64,000 nucleotides of DNA. It comes from Daldinia sp. FL1419. Its lineage: Eukaryota > Ascomycota > Sordariomycetes > Xylariales > Hypoxylaceae. Positions 30,503-41,101 of this stretch are shown piece by piece. The position numbers and the translations under genes are program-made. Position 1 is the stretch's first letter; the number at the start of each line of letters is the position of its first letter. A model generated the notes under the pieces. It searched no databases, was not told where the DNA came from, and worked only from the letters and a program-made list of their open reading frames with translations. The stretch is from positions 84,930 through 148,929 of the forward strand of contig MU623435.1 in the NCBI GenBank assembly GCA_025201765.1. The letters are read 5' to 3'.

Positions 30503-32664
30503 GAGCTGCGACTAGAACGCTTGATCTCGTTAGCCGAACAGTCTGTTTGAACTTATGCTATAGGCTTTTTTCTTTTTTAGCAGGATCGATATTGAGCTGG
30601 TTTTGTGTGGATGCTCGGTGATCTGTGACGGGATCATGATCGACTGCGCTGAAGATGATATGGACTAGCAAGTCGGTGTGCTTGGGTGAACCAATCCTTC
30701 AGACCGATCTACGAAGCCGCCGTCACAAACATCTTGGCGTTTCTCCGGGCACCTCGTTCTCGAAGCTTAATGTATTAGAAACATGCCGTCCTCGGTATCA
30801 GGGAATACGGTTTCTAGATGATGGCTTTGTTGAGTACGAGCAAGCGATATCATCCTTCATGTCTTAGGCCGTTATTCTATTCTCCCCCCCTTGGGAATAG
30901 AGGGTTATCTATTGTAACGGCTCGAGTACTAAAACTCTTAAAGTCACGGGACAGCCCGGATACACATTATGTATCTAGTTGAGAGGAAGCTGGGCTATGG
31001 GCGATGCGAACGGATATTATCCGAATAGAGACATCTCCTCGTCAAGCCTCGACAACTTGCATGCATTCAAAACATCAAAATCATGAAATTGAAAACCTCA
31101 AAATGAAGAGCCACAGTTTGTTTCGAGTGTCTTACGCGGAAATCTAGAAACGTTTCAAGCTGCAATAAGATCCATTTCGCCAATATCCTCCCATTCATTA
31201 TGAAATTCTAGATCCCAATAGTGTTCTTTTTTTTTTTTCTTGTCCTTAGTGTTTTTGACCCCTGAGAATCGCTGAAGATTACTAAAGAACGCCTTAAGGG
31301 ATTTCCCTAGCGCTCGGACTTGAAGCACCTCCTAATTGGGTAAGGTATAAAAAAAAAGAGAAAAAAAAAGATTACTTGCAAAGGCGGCTATTACCTTGCC
31401 GTTGATTATATAGGTCTTAAAAGTATACTATAGAAATCGAAAATTTATTCAAGCTTCCAAGCGTATGGATTCGCTTGTGTATCCCGTTTCGTCTAATGAT
31501 GTCGGCGGCAGCGGCCCAAAAGGGGATGAGATGAAACCGGTTGAGTTTGGCTGGTGTCACACTGGAGCCATGCTGAGGCACATCCGTGCTCCGAAAAGCC
31601 CCTGGCCCGGGACGCTTTTATCGCTTAACGTTAGGTCGAGTAGTACCTAACTCTCCCCTAACTCTCCCCTAACGTTCCCCCTAATGTTCCCCTGCGCATG
31701 GCTCCCTGCGCTTCCTTAAGCCTCCAACCTTAATTTTGCTTAATTCTGGTGAACTTGCGGAGTACAAAGTTACCGTAATACGTAAGTACCTACGTACCCC
31801 GATCAACCTCAGCAGCTTCATTCCCCCGGATTCAAAACATTTCAAGCTTACTCTTGTAACTTCGTTCCTAGCCGCTAACATAGTGATCCGGGTCATGACT
31901 GATGCTCTTACGCGGTATTGTCGAGGAATACGTTTCTCATAGTTGCCGCCGTTGGTCGATAATGATTCTCAAGCGAGACGAGCTCAGCGAGAACGGCGCG
32001 TATCGTAAAGAAAGCCTCAGCTGGCTTTGGGTGGTCAAGGGCTATGTCTCCACGGAAGGCCGTCCCAGCCGGAAGGCTTTGTCCAATGCCAAGAAGATCT
32101 CGATAATGACCGAGTGACAGATGGACCTGGGAGAAGGCATTTCGGCTGTCGAGTGTCCGTCTACATAGGCCCTACTCTAATACCCTGGTCGAAGTGGTAG
32201 CAATTCCGCCCTGTCCGCATTTCCAAGACTAGCCATCTAGTAGATGGTCAAAACGTGTTTCATAGATTTCTTGACTTCACGACCCTTGATTCTACGCTAG
32301 ATGTCGGGGCATAAGTGACATGGGTGGCATGGATGGCATGGATGATAACCCCCCCAGGCATGGCGATCTCGCATATTGTTCCGTCTATGCTTGGGAGTCC
32401 TTTAAAACTGATGTCGTTCCCGCGAATATCTGGTGTTTGTCTCTCCTCTCTCTAATTCATTTCACTTACTATACGTTTCTCTTTGGGATATTCCTTTTTC
32501 GCCTCTTTTTTTTTTTTCTATTCTTCCATATTAACGTAATATATTCTAAGGCTAGTCCTTCTCAGCGCGAGTCGCTTATTACCATACGCTCTCTTGAAAA
32601 CGAACGTTCTTTATATTTAGACGAAGTCAGAAAATATTTAAAATATTTCATTCAAACAGCCAAA
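30503..32664. other. Intergenic, 2.2 kb
   Basis: No gene is recognised. It contains homopolymer tracts (T at 31229-31239, A-rich at 31350-31369), an 11-bp tandem repeat (31646..31693) and a T-rich leader (32500-32520) before the cupredoxin gene. Frames at 31465..31650 and 31902..32117 lack support. Confidence 0.55.
31646..31693. repeat. 11-bp tandem repeat, decaying
   Basis: About four units. The first two are identical (CCTAACTCTCC); the later ones drift to CCTAACGTTCC and CCTAATGTTCC. Confidence 0.8.
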
Positions 32665-33513
32665 ATGCAGTTCTCTACTTCCGCCGCCGCTTTCCTCGCC
32701 CTCTTGGGCTCCGCTGCTGCGCAGAAGGTCCACGTTGTTTCGGTTGGCTCCCCCAACGGTAGTCTTACCTTCAGCCCCGACAACCTTAAGGCCGATGTTG
32801 GCGATATGATTCAGTTCCAGTTCCGAGGTGGCAACCACAGTGTCGTTCAGTCCAACTTCGACAACCCTTGCTCTCCCATCTCCGAGCACACCAACCAGAC
32901 CGGTATCTTCTCCGGTTACCAACTCGTAGCTGCCAGCAAGGCTAAGGGCATGATCCCTACCTACACCGTGAAGGTTGCCGCTAAGACCCCCCTGTGGTTT
33001 TACTGCTCCCAGGGCAAGCACTGCCAAAACGGAATGGTTATGGTAGTCAACGAGAAGTAAGTATAATATTCCACAAGGCGAATAAGATTCACGTAAGCTA
33101 ACCTGAGTAGCACCTCTGCCAACGCCACACGAAGCCTTGCAAACTTCAAGGAGATCGCTAAGGGAGCTGCCTCCAACACTGCCCCCTCAACGCCTACTGG
33201 TGGCTCTTCGGGCAACGGCACTTCTTCTGGTGGTGCCGAGTCTGGCTCCGGCTCCGGCTCCGGATCTGGCTCCGGGGCTGGTTCTGGTTCGGGAGCTGGT
33301 GCTGAGACTGGATCCGGATCTGGTTCTGGCGCAGACGCCGGCACTGGAACTGGTGCTGATGCCTCCCAATCCTCTTCTCCTGCATCCTCGGCATCGGCTA
33401 CCGCCAGCACTTCTGCCTCCGCCTCCGCCATCCCTACTGCTGCTGCCAGCATGGTTGGTGCCTCCAGCTCGATGGGTCTCCTTGGTCTTGTTGCTGCTCT
33501 CTTTATGCTATGA
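32665..33513 (+). CDS. Secreted cupredoxin-like Ser/Gly-rich protein, probably GPI-anchored
   Basis: Exons 32665..33056 and 33111..33513 give 264 aa; the 54-nt intron has GTAAGT, a GCTAAC branch site and a TAG acceptor. Residues 1-19 are a signal peptide (MQFSTSAAAFLALLGSAAA). The cupredoxin domain spans ~20-130 with candidate type-1 copper ligands H58 (GGNHSV), C114 (FYCSQG), H119 and M124 (QNGM). A Ser/Gly repeat (GSGSGSGS) and an Ala/Ser-rich linker follow, then a hydrophobic C-terminus (SSSMGLLGLVAALFML) preceded by small residues, which fits a GPI signal. Family members are fungal extracellular serine-rich proteins of unclear function, probably cell-wall located. Confidence 0.87.
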
Positions 33514-34013
33514 TCAGACAGTAATAGGATATGACATGAAGCTGGCCCATGGTTTTATAGCTATGGTTTAATGACGGGAGGCAAACGAGTCGCGCGGAGG
33601 CACCGCGCTCTCTAAGCCATAATATCGCGAGGGGAGAAAGCAAGCGCGAAACTCATTGGATGGGTAATCGCGCCGTTGCGGATATAGAAAAGCTTCCTTT
33701 GCACGTGTATTTTGGATTCTTCGCCCCAGGGGCAGGCGGTTCGGTTTGGTTCGCATTATTGTGCTGTTAGATGAAATGCCCTGACTTTTGATAATATACC
33801 CATTAATCCCAAAGAGAATACAAAACTACCTCGGTCTTTATATGCAAATACGTGACGTTAGCAAGTTCCTCCTGGTATTGCTAGGTGAATTCAAAGTGTA
33901 ATCTATAATCCTTTCCAACCTAATTTTATAAAAGTCCCTTCCCTAAGCTTTTTACCCAAGTCGCTTTCCCGCTATTAAAGTACATATGTAAAGCAAACCG
34001 GTATTTGTTAGTT
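33514..34013. other. Intergenic between convergent genes, 500 bp
   Basis: The 3' ends of the cupredoxin gene and the MAPR-like gene. Nothing else is seen. Confidence 0.6.
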
Positions 34014-34900
34014 TTAAGAATCCTCAGAACCAGGAATCTTCCTGGGTTTCCTACCCTTTGCTGCCGAATCGCACAACTTCTTCTTGGGCTCCTTATCCAG
34101 CCAGTTCTTTTCTCTCTTGACATACCCGACCTTGGGATACTTTGGGCTATTCTCGAAGAACTTGACCCAGTGTAGCAATCCCTCGTGAACCTTTTGCTTG
34201 GCCTCTTCCAACTCTTTCTTCTTGAGCGCGGCGAGCTCCGCGGGCGAGAAGTGCGAGTCTACGGCCGGGTCGTCGAGGGGAAGAAACATGTCTTCGACGC
34301 CGCGCATGTCGGGCGTGCGGTCCTCGGCGAAACAACCTGTTACGTAGGACCGCGCTGCGTCGGCGCCGGCGAAGAAGCGGTAGGAGCCGCCGGGACCATA
34401 GGTTCGTCTATTGCTAGATACGTCGAAGATGGACCCGTTGATGGCGAGGTAGATGGGCTTGGATTCGTCGGTGCCGTCGTATTGGGCGAGCTCAGCGGGG
34501 GTTAGGTATATAGGACCGCGCTGCCGAGTATGATGTTAGAACGATAAAACTACCACGTATAATAGATTTGTAGCTTAAATAGACATACAAATTGGCTCTT
34601 CCACCAGTCTACTTGAAAATACTTGGGCGGCGCCCGCATATTCCAGAAGAAAGACTCGCCGCCCGAGACGAGGTAGCTAAGGCCACAGGACGCGACAAGC
34701 AGGAAGGAGATGACGCGCAAGACGTCTAGCCACGGGCTATAGTCCTCATCATCCTCTACGAGCTCCTTGGTTTTGCGTTTCGGCTTAGGCTGCTTTGGCG
34801 CAGGCGTGTCCGACTCGGAAGTATCGAGCTCTTCGACGATAGTAGTTCGGACGTTGTCGTTCGCGGGGCCTTTGCCCTTGCGCTGACGGATCTCAGCCAT
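34014..34900 (-). CDS. MAPR/cytochrome-b5-like heme-binding membrane protein
   Basis: Minus-strand exons 34900..34589 and 34520..34014 give 272 aa; the 68-nt intron (GTATGT, TCTAAC branch site, GGCAG) joins KSQF to RGPIYLTPAELA. A charged N-terminus (1-55) leads to one membrane segment at ~57-78 (WLDVLRVISFLLVASCGLSYLV). The heme/steroid-binding domain follows: GPIYLTPAELAQYDG (106-120), KPIYLAINGSIFDVS, and TYGPGGSYRFFAGADAARSYVTGCF (144-168). The tyrosines and the GPGG..Y.FFAG..A pattern are MAPR hallmarks, as in Dap1/PGRMC1, which support cytochrome P450s in sterol synthesis. The C-terminus is Lys-rich. This is the longer fungal form; its partner is unknown. Confidence 0.88.
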
Positions 34901-35239
34901 GGTAATACCTACTCCTGAGTCCTGACTGTTGTAATTTTGTAAAAAAGGAGAAGAATGTAGTACTGCAAAGAAATGTAGTCAATTTACATTAACAAAAGTA
35001 AAGAAGAAGAAAACACAAAAAAGGGATAATGCCCTCCTTGAGCAGGTAGCGCAATGCGGCCTCGTGCTCGGAGATCTTCGTATAAGCCTGGTAAAGTTAA
35101 TATGGAATTGTTCTAACTCGACTCTCTCGCCGGAAGCTCCAAGCTCCGCGAATTGGGAATTGGACCCTTTTGGTTGGCCGGAGCTTTACATGGTAACGCG
35201 GTTCAACTTTATTACGTAGTTATGCTCTTCTTTAAGCTC

Positions 35240-35968
35240 AGTATGGCGGACCATAGGAGCCACTTTGTTAAAATTGATTTTAAGTGGTTGTAAAGGGCAA
35301 TATATCTTTAGCGTATGCATAGGCCATATATAATAAGGTTGTATATAAATACTTATACATTATAAGAATAATATTATAATGATTATATATATATAAGGGA
35401 TTTTAAATTAGTTTTTTTTTTATCAGCCATTACAGCTACCCCATTCTGGTCTGTGCGTGTCGTGGCAAATAAGAGACGGTTTTATGTGGGAGGGGTATAT
35501 TAGGAATCTGATTGACTAAAAATTACTATAGTACAAAAGATACAAAGCAAAACCGTCCTAGTCTAAGCTTATTTCAGCAGGTTCAAACTATCCCATAGCA
35601 CTTTTTAACCAATCAGACCCCTGATATACCCTTTCCACACAAAACCATCTCTTATTTACCACAACACGCACAGACCAGAATAGGGTGGCTGTGGTGGCTA
35701 GTCAAAAGTATCTAATTTAAGTTCGCTAAAATAAGAAATAAATCTAAACCCCATTAAAATAAATTTTATTTATAATCTTATTATATTAATATATATAAAT
35801 TATTTAATTATTAATAAATATATATTTATTTAACTTATATAAAACTTAAATACTCCCTATAAAAACCTAAATATTCATTGATAAAATTGCTATTACGTTT
35901 AGCCAAATTTAGTTTAATGTTTGATCAAAATCGATTTTGGCAAAGTAGTATATATGGTCTGCCATACT
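35240..35968. mobile_element. Outer MITE-like element, 729 bp, interrupted
   Basis: The ends form an imperfect ~45-bp inverted repeat: 35240 starts AGTATGGCGGACCATA and the right end, read backwards, AGTATGGCAGACCATA, with later agreement through CACTTTG...AAAAT.GATTTT. The interior is very AT-rich and has no coding frame. TA is present within both ends and could be the target site. It contains a second element, whose removal would leave about 450 bp. Confidence 0.75.
35421..35700. mobile_element. Inner MITE nested in the outer element
   Basis: Arms 35423..~35520 and ~35600..35698 are inverted copies about 95 bp long, nearly a fold-back element, flanked by TA (35421-35422, 35699-35700). A conserved core is ATTCTGGTCTGTGCGTGT. 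By hand alignment I count about 15 mismatches in the first ~85 positions, all transitions. No ORF. The TA flanks fit Tc1/mariner-type mobilisation. Confidence 0.8.
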
Positions 35969-36696
35969 CGGGCTAAGGTTAGAGACTTGATTTATCTAAC
36001 TACCTCCTGCATAGGTTAATCGCTAGGTAATCCACGTAACAAGTACTTTGTAGCCAGCCACATTGCGGTAATGTGGCTGCAAGCTTGGAAATAAGAAGTC
36101 AAACTCAAGCGGGAATTAATTAGTTAGGTTAGATAATTCCTGCGATACCTATCAAGATTCAACCCTCTTAACACAGCACAACGTCACAACCGAGGTTACG
36201 TTGGCCATAATTCAACGATACCTCATATAAACTCCGGTAACCCCATGCAGCTTGATCGGTCCCGTATCGGTATATCGGCGTCGTCGTGATTCGTCGAATT
36301 ATCTCATCGGGCATTTTCCCCCCCTGGAGCTAACAATCTGTATTTGTAAAGGCAAGTTAGATGCACGACGAAGACGCGCGCATAGCAACGTCTTCTCGAT
36401 CATCGCATACCTCAGTAAGCATCGCTGATCTCGTGTCGGCTTTCATTCGCCCTTCGGTAACGATGGAGGTGGGAAGATTGGGATGACTTAATCAGCGCGT
36501 CAGTATGGAAACTCTGAGGGTGTCCCGGGTTGTGTATAAATATGCGAGCGCAAGCTTGGGAGTTATAGCTTCATGTTCTCGCATTGTGTCATCAGATAAG
36601 ATATAGTGTCTAGTAACGAGCTACAGTTACACGCCAATACCACTCCAATATCTTCATTAGATCAACATCCCCCCTATTTTCCTATTTCCCTACGCA

Positions 36697-37797
36697 ATGG
36701 CTTCCTCGACTATGCATGCTGTAGGCGTAACAGAATACGGCCCCGTGGAGAACTTGCGCTCGCTGGAAGTACCCAAGCCATCGAAACCAACCGGACGTCA
36801 AATGATCGTTCAGGTAAAAGCGATTTCGGTTAACCCCATCGACAAGAAAGTCCGCGCTGGCACTTATGATGATGCCCCTGACTACTACGAGAGGGTCAAA
36901 CCCCTTACACAAGATGCGCCACACTTTCATATCACCGGCTACGACGGCGCCGGAATCGTCCTCGAGACTGGCCCAGACGTAAAGTACTTCAAGCCCGGCG
37001 AGGAGATCTACTACCTTGGTAACCCGGTCTTCCAAGGCTCCTACGCCGAGCAGCTCATCGTGGATGAGCGCCATGCCGGTCACAAGCCGAAGTCACTCGA
37101 CTTTGTCCAAGCCGCCGCAATGCCGTTAACCTTTGCTACGGCATACGAGTCTCTCGTAGACCGTCTAGAAATCAAAGTTGGCGAGAAAGCCGGAATCCTC
37201 ATCATCAACGGCGGTGGTGGCATGGGATCTATCACATCCCAGGTAGCCAGACACATCCTGAAACTACCTATCGTCATCACCACGGCCTCGCGCCCCGAGA
37301 CAATCGAATTCTCCAAGAAGATGGGCGCAACGCACGTGGTGAATCACCGCGGGGACATCGTGCAGCAGATCAAGGACCTAAACCTCCCCGCGGACATCCC
37401 GCTCAAGTACGCCTACATCACAGGCCGTACGGAGCAGTACCTATTCCCCATCGCAGACATCCTGGCGCCGTTTGGCAAAGTAGGCAGCATCGTGCAGGCC
37501 AACTTCGACATGTACGGGTCGCAGATGATGAGCAAGTCGCTCACGTTTGTCTGGTGCTGGGTTGGCACTGGACCGTACCACTACTACTACAACGACAAGC
37601 AGGAGAAGCACCACGAGTGGTACGAAAACCTAGCGAAGTTGTTAGACGACGGAGTGATTAAATGCCACTTGAACGAGCGGCTCAGGGCTACGGCGGAGGG
37701 GATCAGGCAGGCGCATAGGAGGCTGGAAGCTGGGAATGCGGTGGGTAAGATTGGGCTCGGTGTTGATGAGCCGGGTGAAGGAAAGGCGTTTCAGTAG
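36697..37797 (+). CDS. MDR-family oxidoreductase (zinc-type alcohol dehydrogenase-like)
   Basis: A single exon of 366 aa. The start MASSTMHAVGVTEYGPVENLRSLEVPKP is the typical GroES-like opening. Landmarks are QVKAISVNPIDKKVRAGTY (~38-56), GYDGAGIVLETG (~84-95), QAAAMPLTFATAYESLVDRL and the nucleotide-binding loop LIINGGGGMGSITSQVAR (~168-185), then AFGK-like APFGKVGSI. It lacks the structural-zinc cysteines of classical ADH, as in the quinone-oxidoreductase-like subgroup, so NADPH-dependent reduction of quinone or enone substrates is likely. The substrate is not deducible. No cluster partners are adjacent. Confidence 0.9.
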   Translation: MASSTMHAVGVTEYGPVENLRSLEVPKPSKPTGRQMIVQVKAISVNPIDKKVRAGTYDDAPDYYERVKPLTQDAPHFHITGYDGAGIVLETGPDVKYFKPGEEIYYLGNPVFQGSYAEQLIVDERHAGHKPKSLDFVQAAAMPLTFATAYESLVDRLEIKVGEKAGILIINGGGGMGSITSQVARHILKLPIVITTASRPETIEFSKKMGATHVVNHRGDIVQQIKDLNLPADIPLKYAYITGRTEQYLFPIADILAPFGKVGSIVQANFDMYGSQMMSKSLTFVWCWVGTGPYHYYYNDKQEKHHEWYENLAKLLDDGVIKCHLNERLRATAEGIRQAHRRLEAGNAVGKIGLGVDEPGEGKAFQ

Positions 37798-38851
37798 AAT
37801 CTAGGTTAGACGGTGTAAGTGAAGGTTTGTACGCGGTTTAAATTTGGCATTTTGAAGATTGATTTATATCTGCGAGCATTTAAGTGGTTATAGTTAGAGT
37901 AGTTAATTGAATTGATTGGTTAGTTAGGCATATAAATCGTACTTGCGTTCTTACCTATAAACTACCTACCTATATCCCTCGAGGTGCGAGAGTGGCACAG
38001 TGGGGCGCACTAAAAAACTACTAGTAGTTTAATTGGTCCAAAAGCTCAGATACAACGAAAATAGCCTCATCTAATACCATAAAAATCTATTCAACACAAC
38101 AAAATACCCAATTTTAAGTTGTAATAAATAATAATTGGTTTTAATAGATGTTTATTTAATTGTATTTTATTATAGTGATTTTTTTAGCTTATATTTTCAA
38201 CGTTTTTGTTGTAAAAAATGTGCTATATTGATTTGTAAAACTGATAAATGCTGGTACTTATGGCACAGGCAAAATTTGCCGTAGAAGCATGTAGTTATAT
38301 TTCAATAATTTCTGATTGGACATAACTTTTAGCGCCCCCCACTGTGCCACTCTCGCACCTCGAGGGATAGTACTTCCTCGTCGCTTAAGGTGTGGTTATT
38401 ACTTGAATGTGCTCTAGGTGAGCTAATTGATTTGACGAATTTACTTACATCAATAAAAGTTACAGGTAGGTTAACCAGTGTAGCAGTACTTAGGTACCTA
38501 CCTACACATACAGGAGGTACCTAACCGTGCATGCGTGCGATGCTAAAGTTTAATCGAAAGAATAGGTACGTACATACATCCCATCACGTGTACACCCCAC
38601 ATTCGGTTTTTTTTCGCTGCCAACTGGTACCGCCTGTAGCAAGCCGACGCGCTGATTGGCCTTTATCGCACTAACCGCTGAGCCCTAGCGCACCAATTCT
38701 ACCCACGAATTTTCAATCGGATGTACCCGGCCAAAATTTCTATCTCGAACTTCAACAGTGGAATTTCGCGATCCTCCCCACCACCTACGTTCAACGTTCG
38801 ACCTTCTAACAACCACCAGTCTCCCCAGCCAGAACGCCAGAACGATTCAAA
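37798..38851. other. Intergenic with MITE, 1.05 kb
   Basis: This contains the MITE at 37975..38367, a TAGGTACCTACCTAC array at 38491-38505 and the S5 promoter, including a T run at 38608-38615. Confidence 0.6.
37975..38367. mobile_element. MITE with ~31-bp perfect terminal inverted repeats
   Basis: The left end begins TCCCTCGAGGTGCGAGAGTG and the right end is its reverse complement; the arms are identical for about 31 bp, then diverge by an indel. TA dinucleotides at 37973-37974 and 38368-38369 fit a target duplication. The ~330-bp interior is strongly AT-rich without a coding frame. GC-rich ends on an AT-rich body and perfect arms suggest a relatively recent copy. Confidence 0.85.
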
Positions 38852-39790
38852 ATGTCTGACAACGGCGAGGTCGAGGTCGAGTCCACCAACTACCAGGTCC
38901 TTCCCAAGGACGTCGTCTCCGAGATTGGCAGCGTTAAGCTGTTCAACCGATGTACGTTTTAAGCCTTCTTCGCCTACGACTTGCAATCTTATTCGATATT
39001 TGGAGCATTGCGACTGACTCTTTTTGATAGGGAGCTACGAGGATGTTGAGATCCGCGACATCTCCTTGACGTAAGTTGACTACCCGATCGTTCACATCTC
39101 GATTCGACTTGAAGTTTAGGGCTTGGGAAACGCGACAGTCTTGGGCTTGATTTCTGAACACGCATGAAGAAACTGGGATGGAATAAAAATCAAGAACGAC
39201 GCACTAACGTGGAAATTTCAATAGCGACTACATCCAGATCCGATCTCCTGTCTACATTCCTCATTCCGCTGGTCGTTATGCCGCCAAGCGATTCCGCAAG
39301 GCCAACTGCCCTATCATTGAGCGATTGACCAACTCGCTCATGATGCACGGCCGCAACAACGGCAAGAAGCTTAAGGCTGTCCGAATTGTTGCCCACTCTT
39401 TCGAGATCGTAAGGGAACCCGAATCGAAAATTTATCCGTGTGGCCAAAGATTAATTTTTATATTATATTTAGATCCACCTCATGACCGACCAGAACCCCA
39501 TTCAGATCGCCGTTGACGCCATTGTCAACTGCGGACCCCGAGAAGACAGCACCCGTATCGGTTCTGCCGGTACCGTCCGACGACAGGCCGTCGATGTGTC
39601 TCCTCTCCGACGAGTCAACCAGGCCATTGCCCTGCTCACCACCGGTGCCCGAGAGGCCTCTTTCCGCAACGTCAAGTCGATTGCCGAATGTCTGGCTGAA
39701 GAGCTGATCAACGCTGCCAAGGGAAGCAGCAACTCGTACGCTATCAAGAAGAAGGACGAGTTGGAGCGTGTCGCCAAGAGCAACCGATAA
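38852..39790 (+). CDS. 40S ribosomal protein S5 (uS7)
   Basis: Exons 38852..38951, 39031..39070, 39225..39408 and 39473..39790 give 213 aa, the usual fungal length. The product reads LFNRWSYEDVEIRDISLTDYIQIRSP, then AGRYAAKRFRKANCPIIERLTNSLMMHGRNNGKKLKAVRIVAHSFEIIHLMTDQNPIQIAVDAIVNCGPREDSTRIG, all conserved uS7 sequence. Donors are GTACGT, GTAAGT and GTAAGG; intron 2 has an ACTAAC branch site. uS7 binds the 3' major domain of 18S rRNA at the decoding/exit side of the head. It is convergent with the GNAT gene. Confidence 0.96.
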
Positions 39791-40222
39791 AAGGGGTGCA
39801 GTTTCTGGGTTTTCTTCGGCGTGGACGATCTGGGCATTTTACACTCTGCATTTGTGCGTTTCTGGCTCAGGCGGGATGCGGTTCTATGGCATACTAGTCA
39901 CATAGGCCTCTTCAATAAAGGCTCTGCCCGTGTGGGCAAATCATGAACTGAAATCAAGTAATTCCCGAAACGATACTGGTGTTATAGGATTTTATTTTGC
40001 TCTACTGATTGGTATTGATTTGGCTCTCTCAAGTGCAATAACGGTAGCAACGTGAGAACTAAATTGGTCGTAATTGACCTGGTATCTTTGTAATAGCAAC
40101 AATGCAATATAACGCCAGTCAGTGCCATATTCTTACTGCCATTCCTCGTACTCCTGATATAGGCCCCTTCAGCAATCCTAGCATCCACATATTTCAATCC
40201 TCCTTTCGAACTTCCCGCGCAA
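39791..40222. other. Intergenic between convergent genes, 432 bp
   Basis: The 3' ends of S5 and the GNAT gene. No other feature is recognised. Confidence 0.6.
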
Positions 40223-41101
40223 TTATACCTTTGGGTTTCCATCCTTGACATGCAGTCGCAGGAACATGCCCACGTGCGGGATTCCTTCCTCGTACCACTT
40301 GCCCATGCCCTCGTCAACCTTGAATCCCCATCTTTCGTAGATTTTAACAACGTTCTCCTGGGCATGGCAGCATACTAGACCATTCCATTTGGGAATGTTG
40401 CCAACTGCGCTAACCTTCAGCTGATCCATACCCAGCTCCGTGATGCTGGGATTGAAGAACGTAGGGTGATCTTCGAGCCACTTCTTGGCTGCGCGCCAAA
40501 GCTGGCCGGCAATATGGTGGCCGCGGAACTCCGGGATGACCGCCATGCGGCCGAGCTTGACGTAGGGCTCCTTTCCGTCGTGGTAGGTGGTGGGACGATC
40601 TGTGCCGAAGGGCAGAGAGGACGCCTGTCGTTCTTCGTCAACGGAAGTTAGAGTTCTGGCTCGGGGCCTAGCACTTCCGCCAGAAACACCATCGCCTCCC
40701 TGCTCGCCGTCGTCCTCCACTAGCTTGTTATCCACGTACCGGCCTCCGGGCTGCGGGTGCGGCGGGTGCGGGAAAGGAACGATGCGCAGGGTTCCGATGG
40801 GCAAGCTACGAGTCTCGGACCTGCGGGGGCGGATGACCTCGCCGGTGGTAGGGTCGCGCTGCTCGGGCGACGCGGTGAAGTGCACGCTGGCGTACATGAC
40901 CCAGTGGCAGGAGCGGGAGTCGTCCGGGTCGTGCTCGTTGCAGAGCGGGACGCCTTGCTCGCGCACGAAGACGGCTTCGCGGACTTCCATGGCGTCGCAG
41001 AAGGTCTTGGGGATGTGCGCTGGTTGCTGGTCGTGGGGACGGGTACGGTCATACCCGTCGAGCCGCGTGGGCTCTAGATGCGAGATGAAGGGCGTGCCCA
41101 T
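40223..41101 (-). CDS. GNAT-family N-acetyltransferase
   Basis: A single exon of 292 aa. Strand/helix order follows the GNAT fold: EVREAVFVREQGVP (39-52), an acidic/Pro-rich insertion (~111-170), then the acetyl-CoA-binding motif A, VKLGRMAVIPEFRGHHIAGQL (181-201, RGxxxA/G type), and a terminal YERWGFKVDEG (~262-272) characteristic of motif B. The insertion between strands is low-complexity and probably a disordered loop. The acceptor (small molecule or protein) cannot be told; similar fungal proteins are annotated only generically. Confidence 0.87.
   Translation of the reverse strand: MGTPFISHLEPTRLDGYDRTRPHDQQPAHIPKTFCDAMEVREAVFVREQGVPLCNEHDPDDSRSCHWVMYASVHFTASPEQRDPTTGEVIRPRRSETRSLPIGTLRIVPFPHPPHPQPGGRYVDNKLVEDDGEQGGDGVSGGSARPRARTLTSVDEERQASSLPFGTDRPTTYHDGKEPYVKLGRMAVIPEFRGHHIAGQLWRAAKKWLEDHPTFFNPSITELGMDQLKVSAVGNIPKWNGLVCCHAQENVVKIYERWGFKVDEGMGKWYEEGIPHVGMFLRLHVKDGNPKV

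Larger units (their letters stand above)
34901..36696. other. Intergenic with nested MITEs, 1.8 kb
   Basis: Besides the nested elements (35240..35968) this has the MAPR promoter on the left and the MDR promoter on the right. The element region is much more AT-rich than the flanks. Confidence 0.6.

Noticed and set aside
33000..33452. 150-aa minus-strand Pro/Glu-rich frame
   Set aside because: It is the antisense of the Ser/Gly repeat of the cupredoxin gene; repetitive codons keep the opposite strand open.
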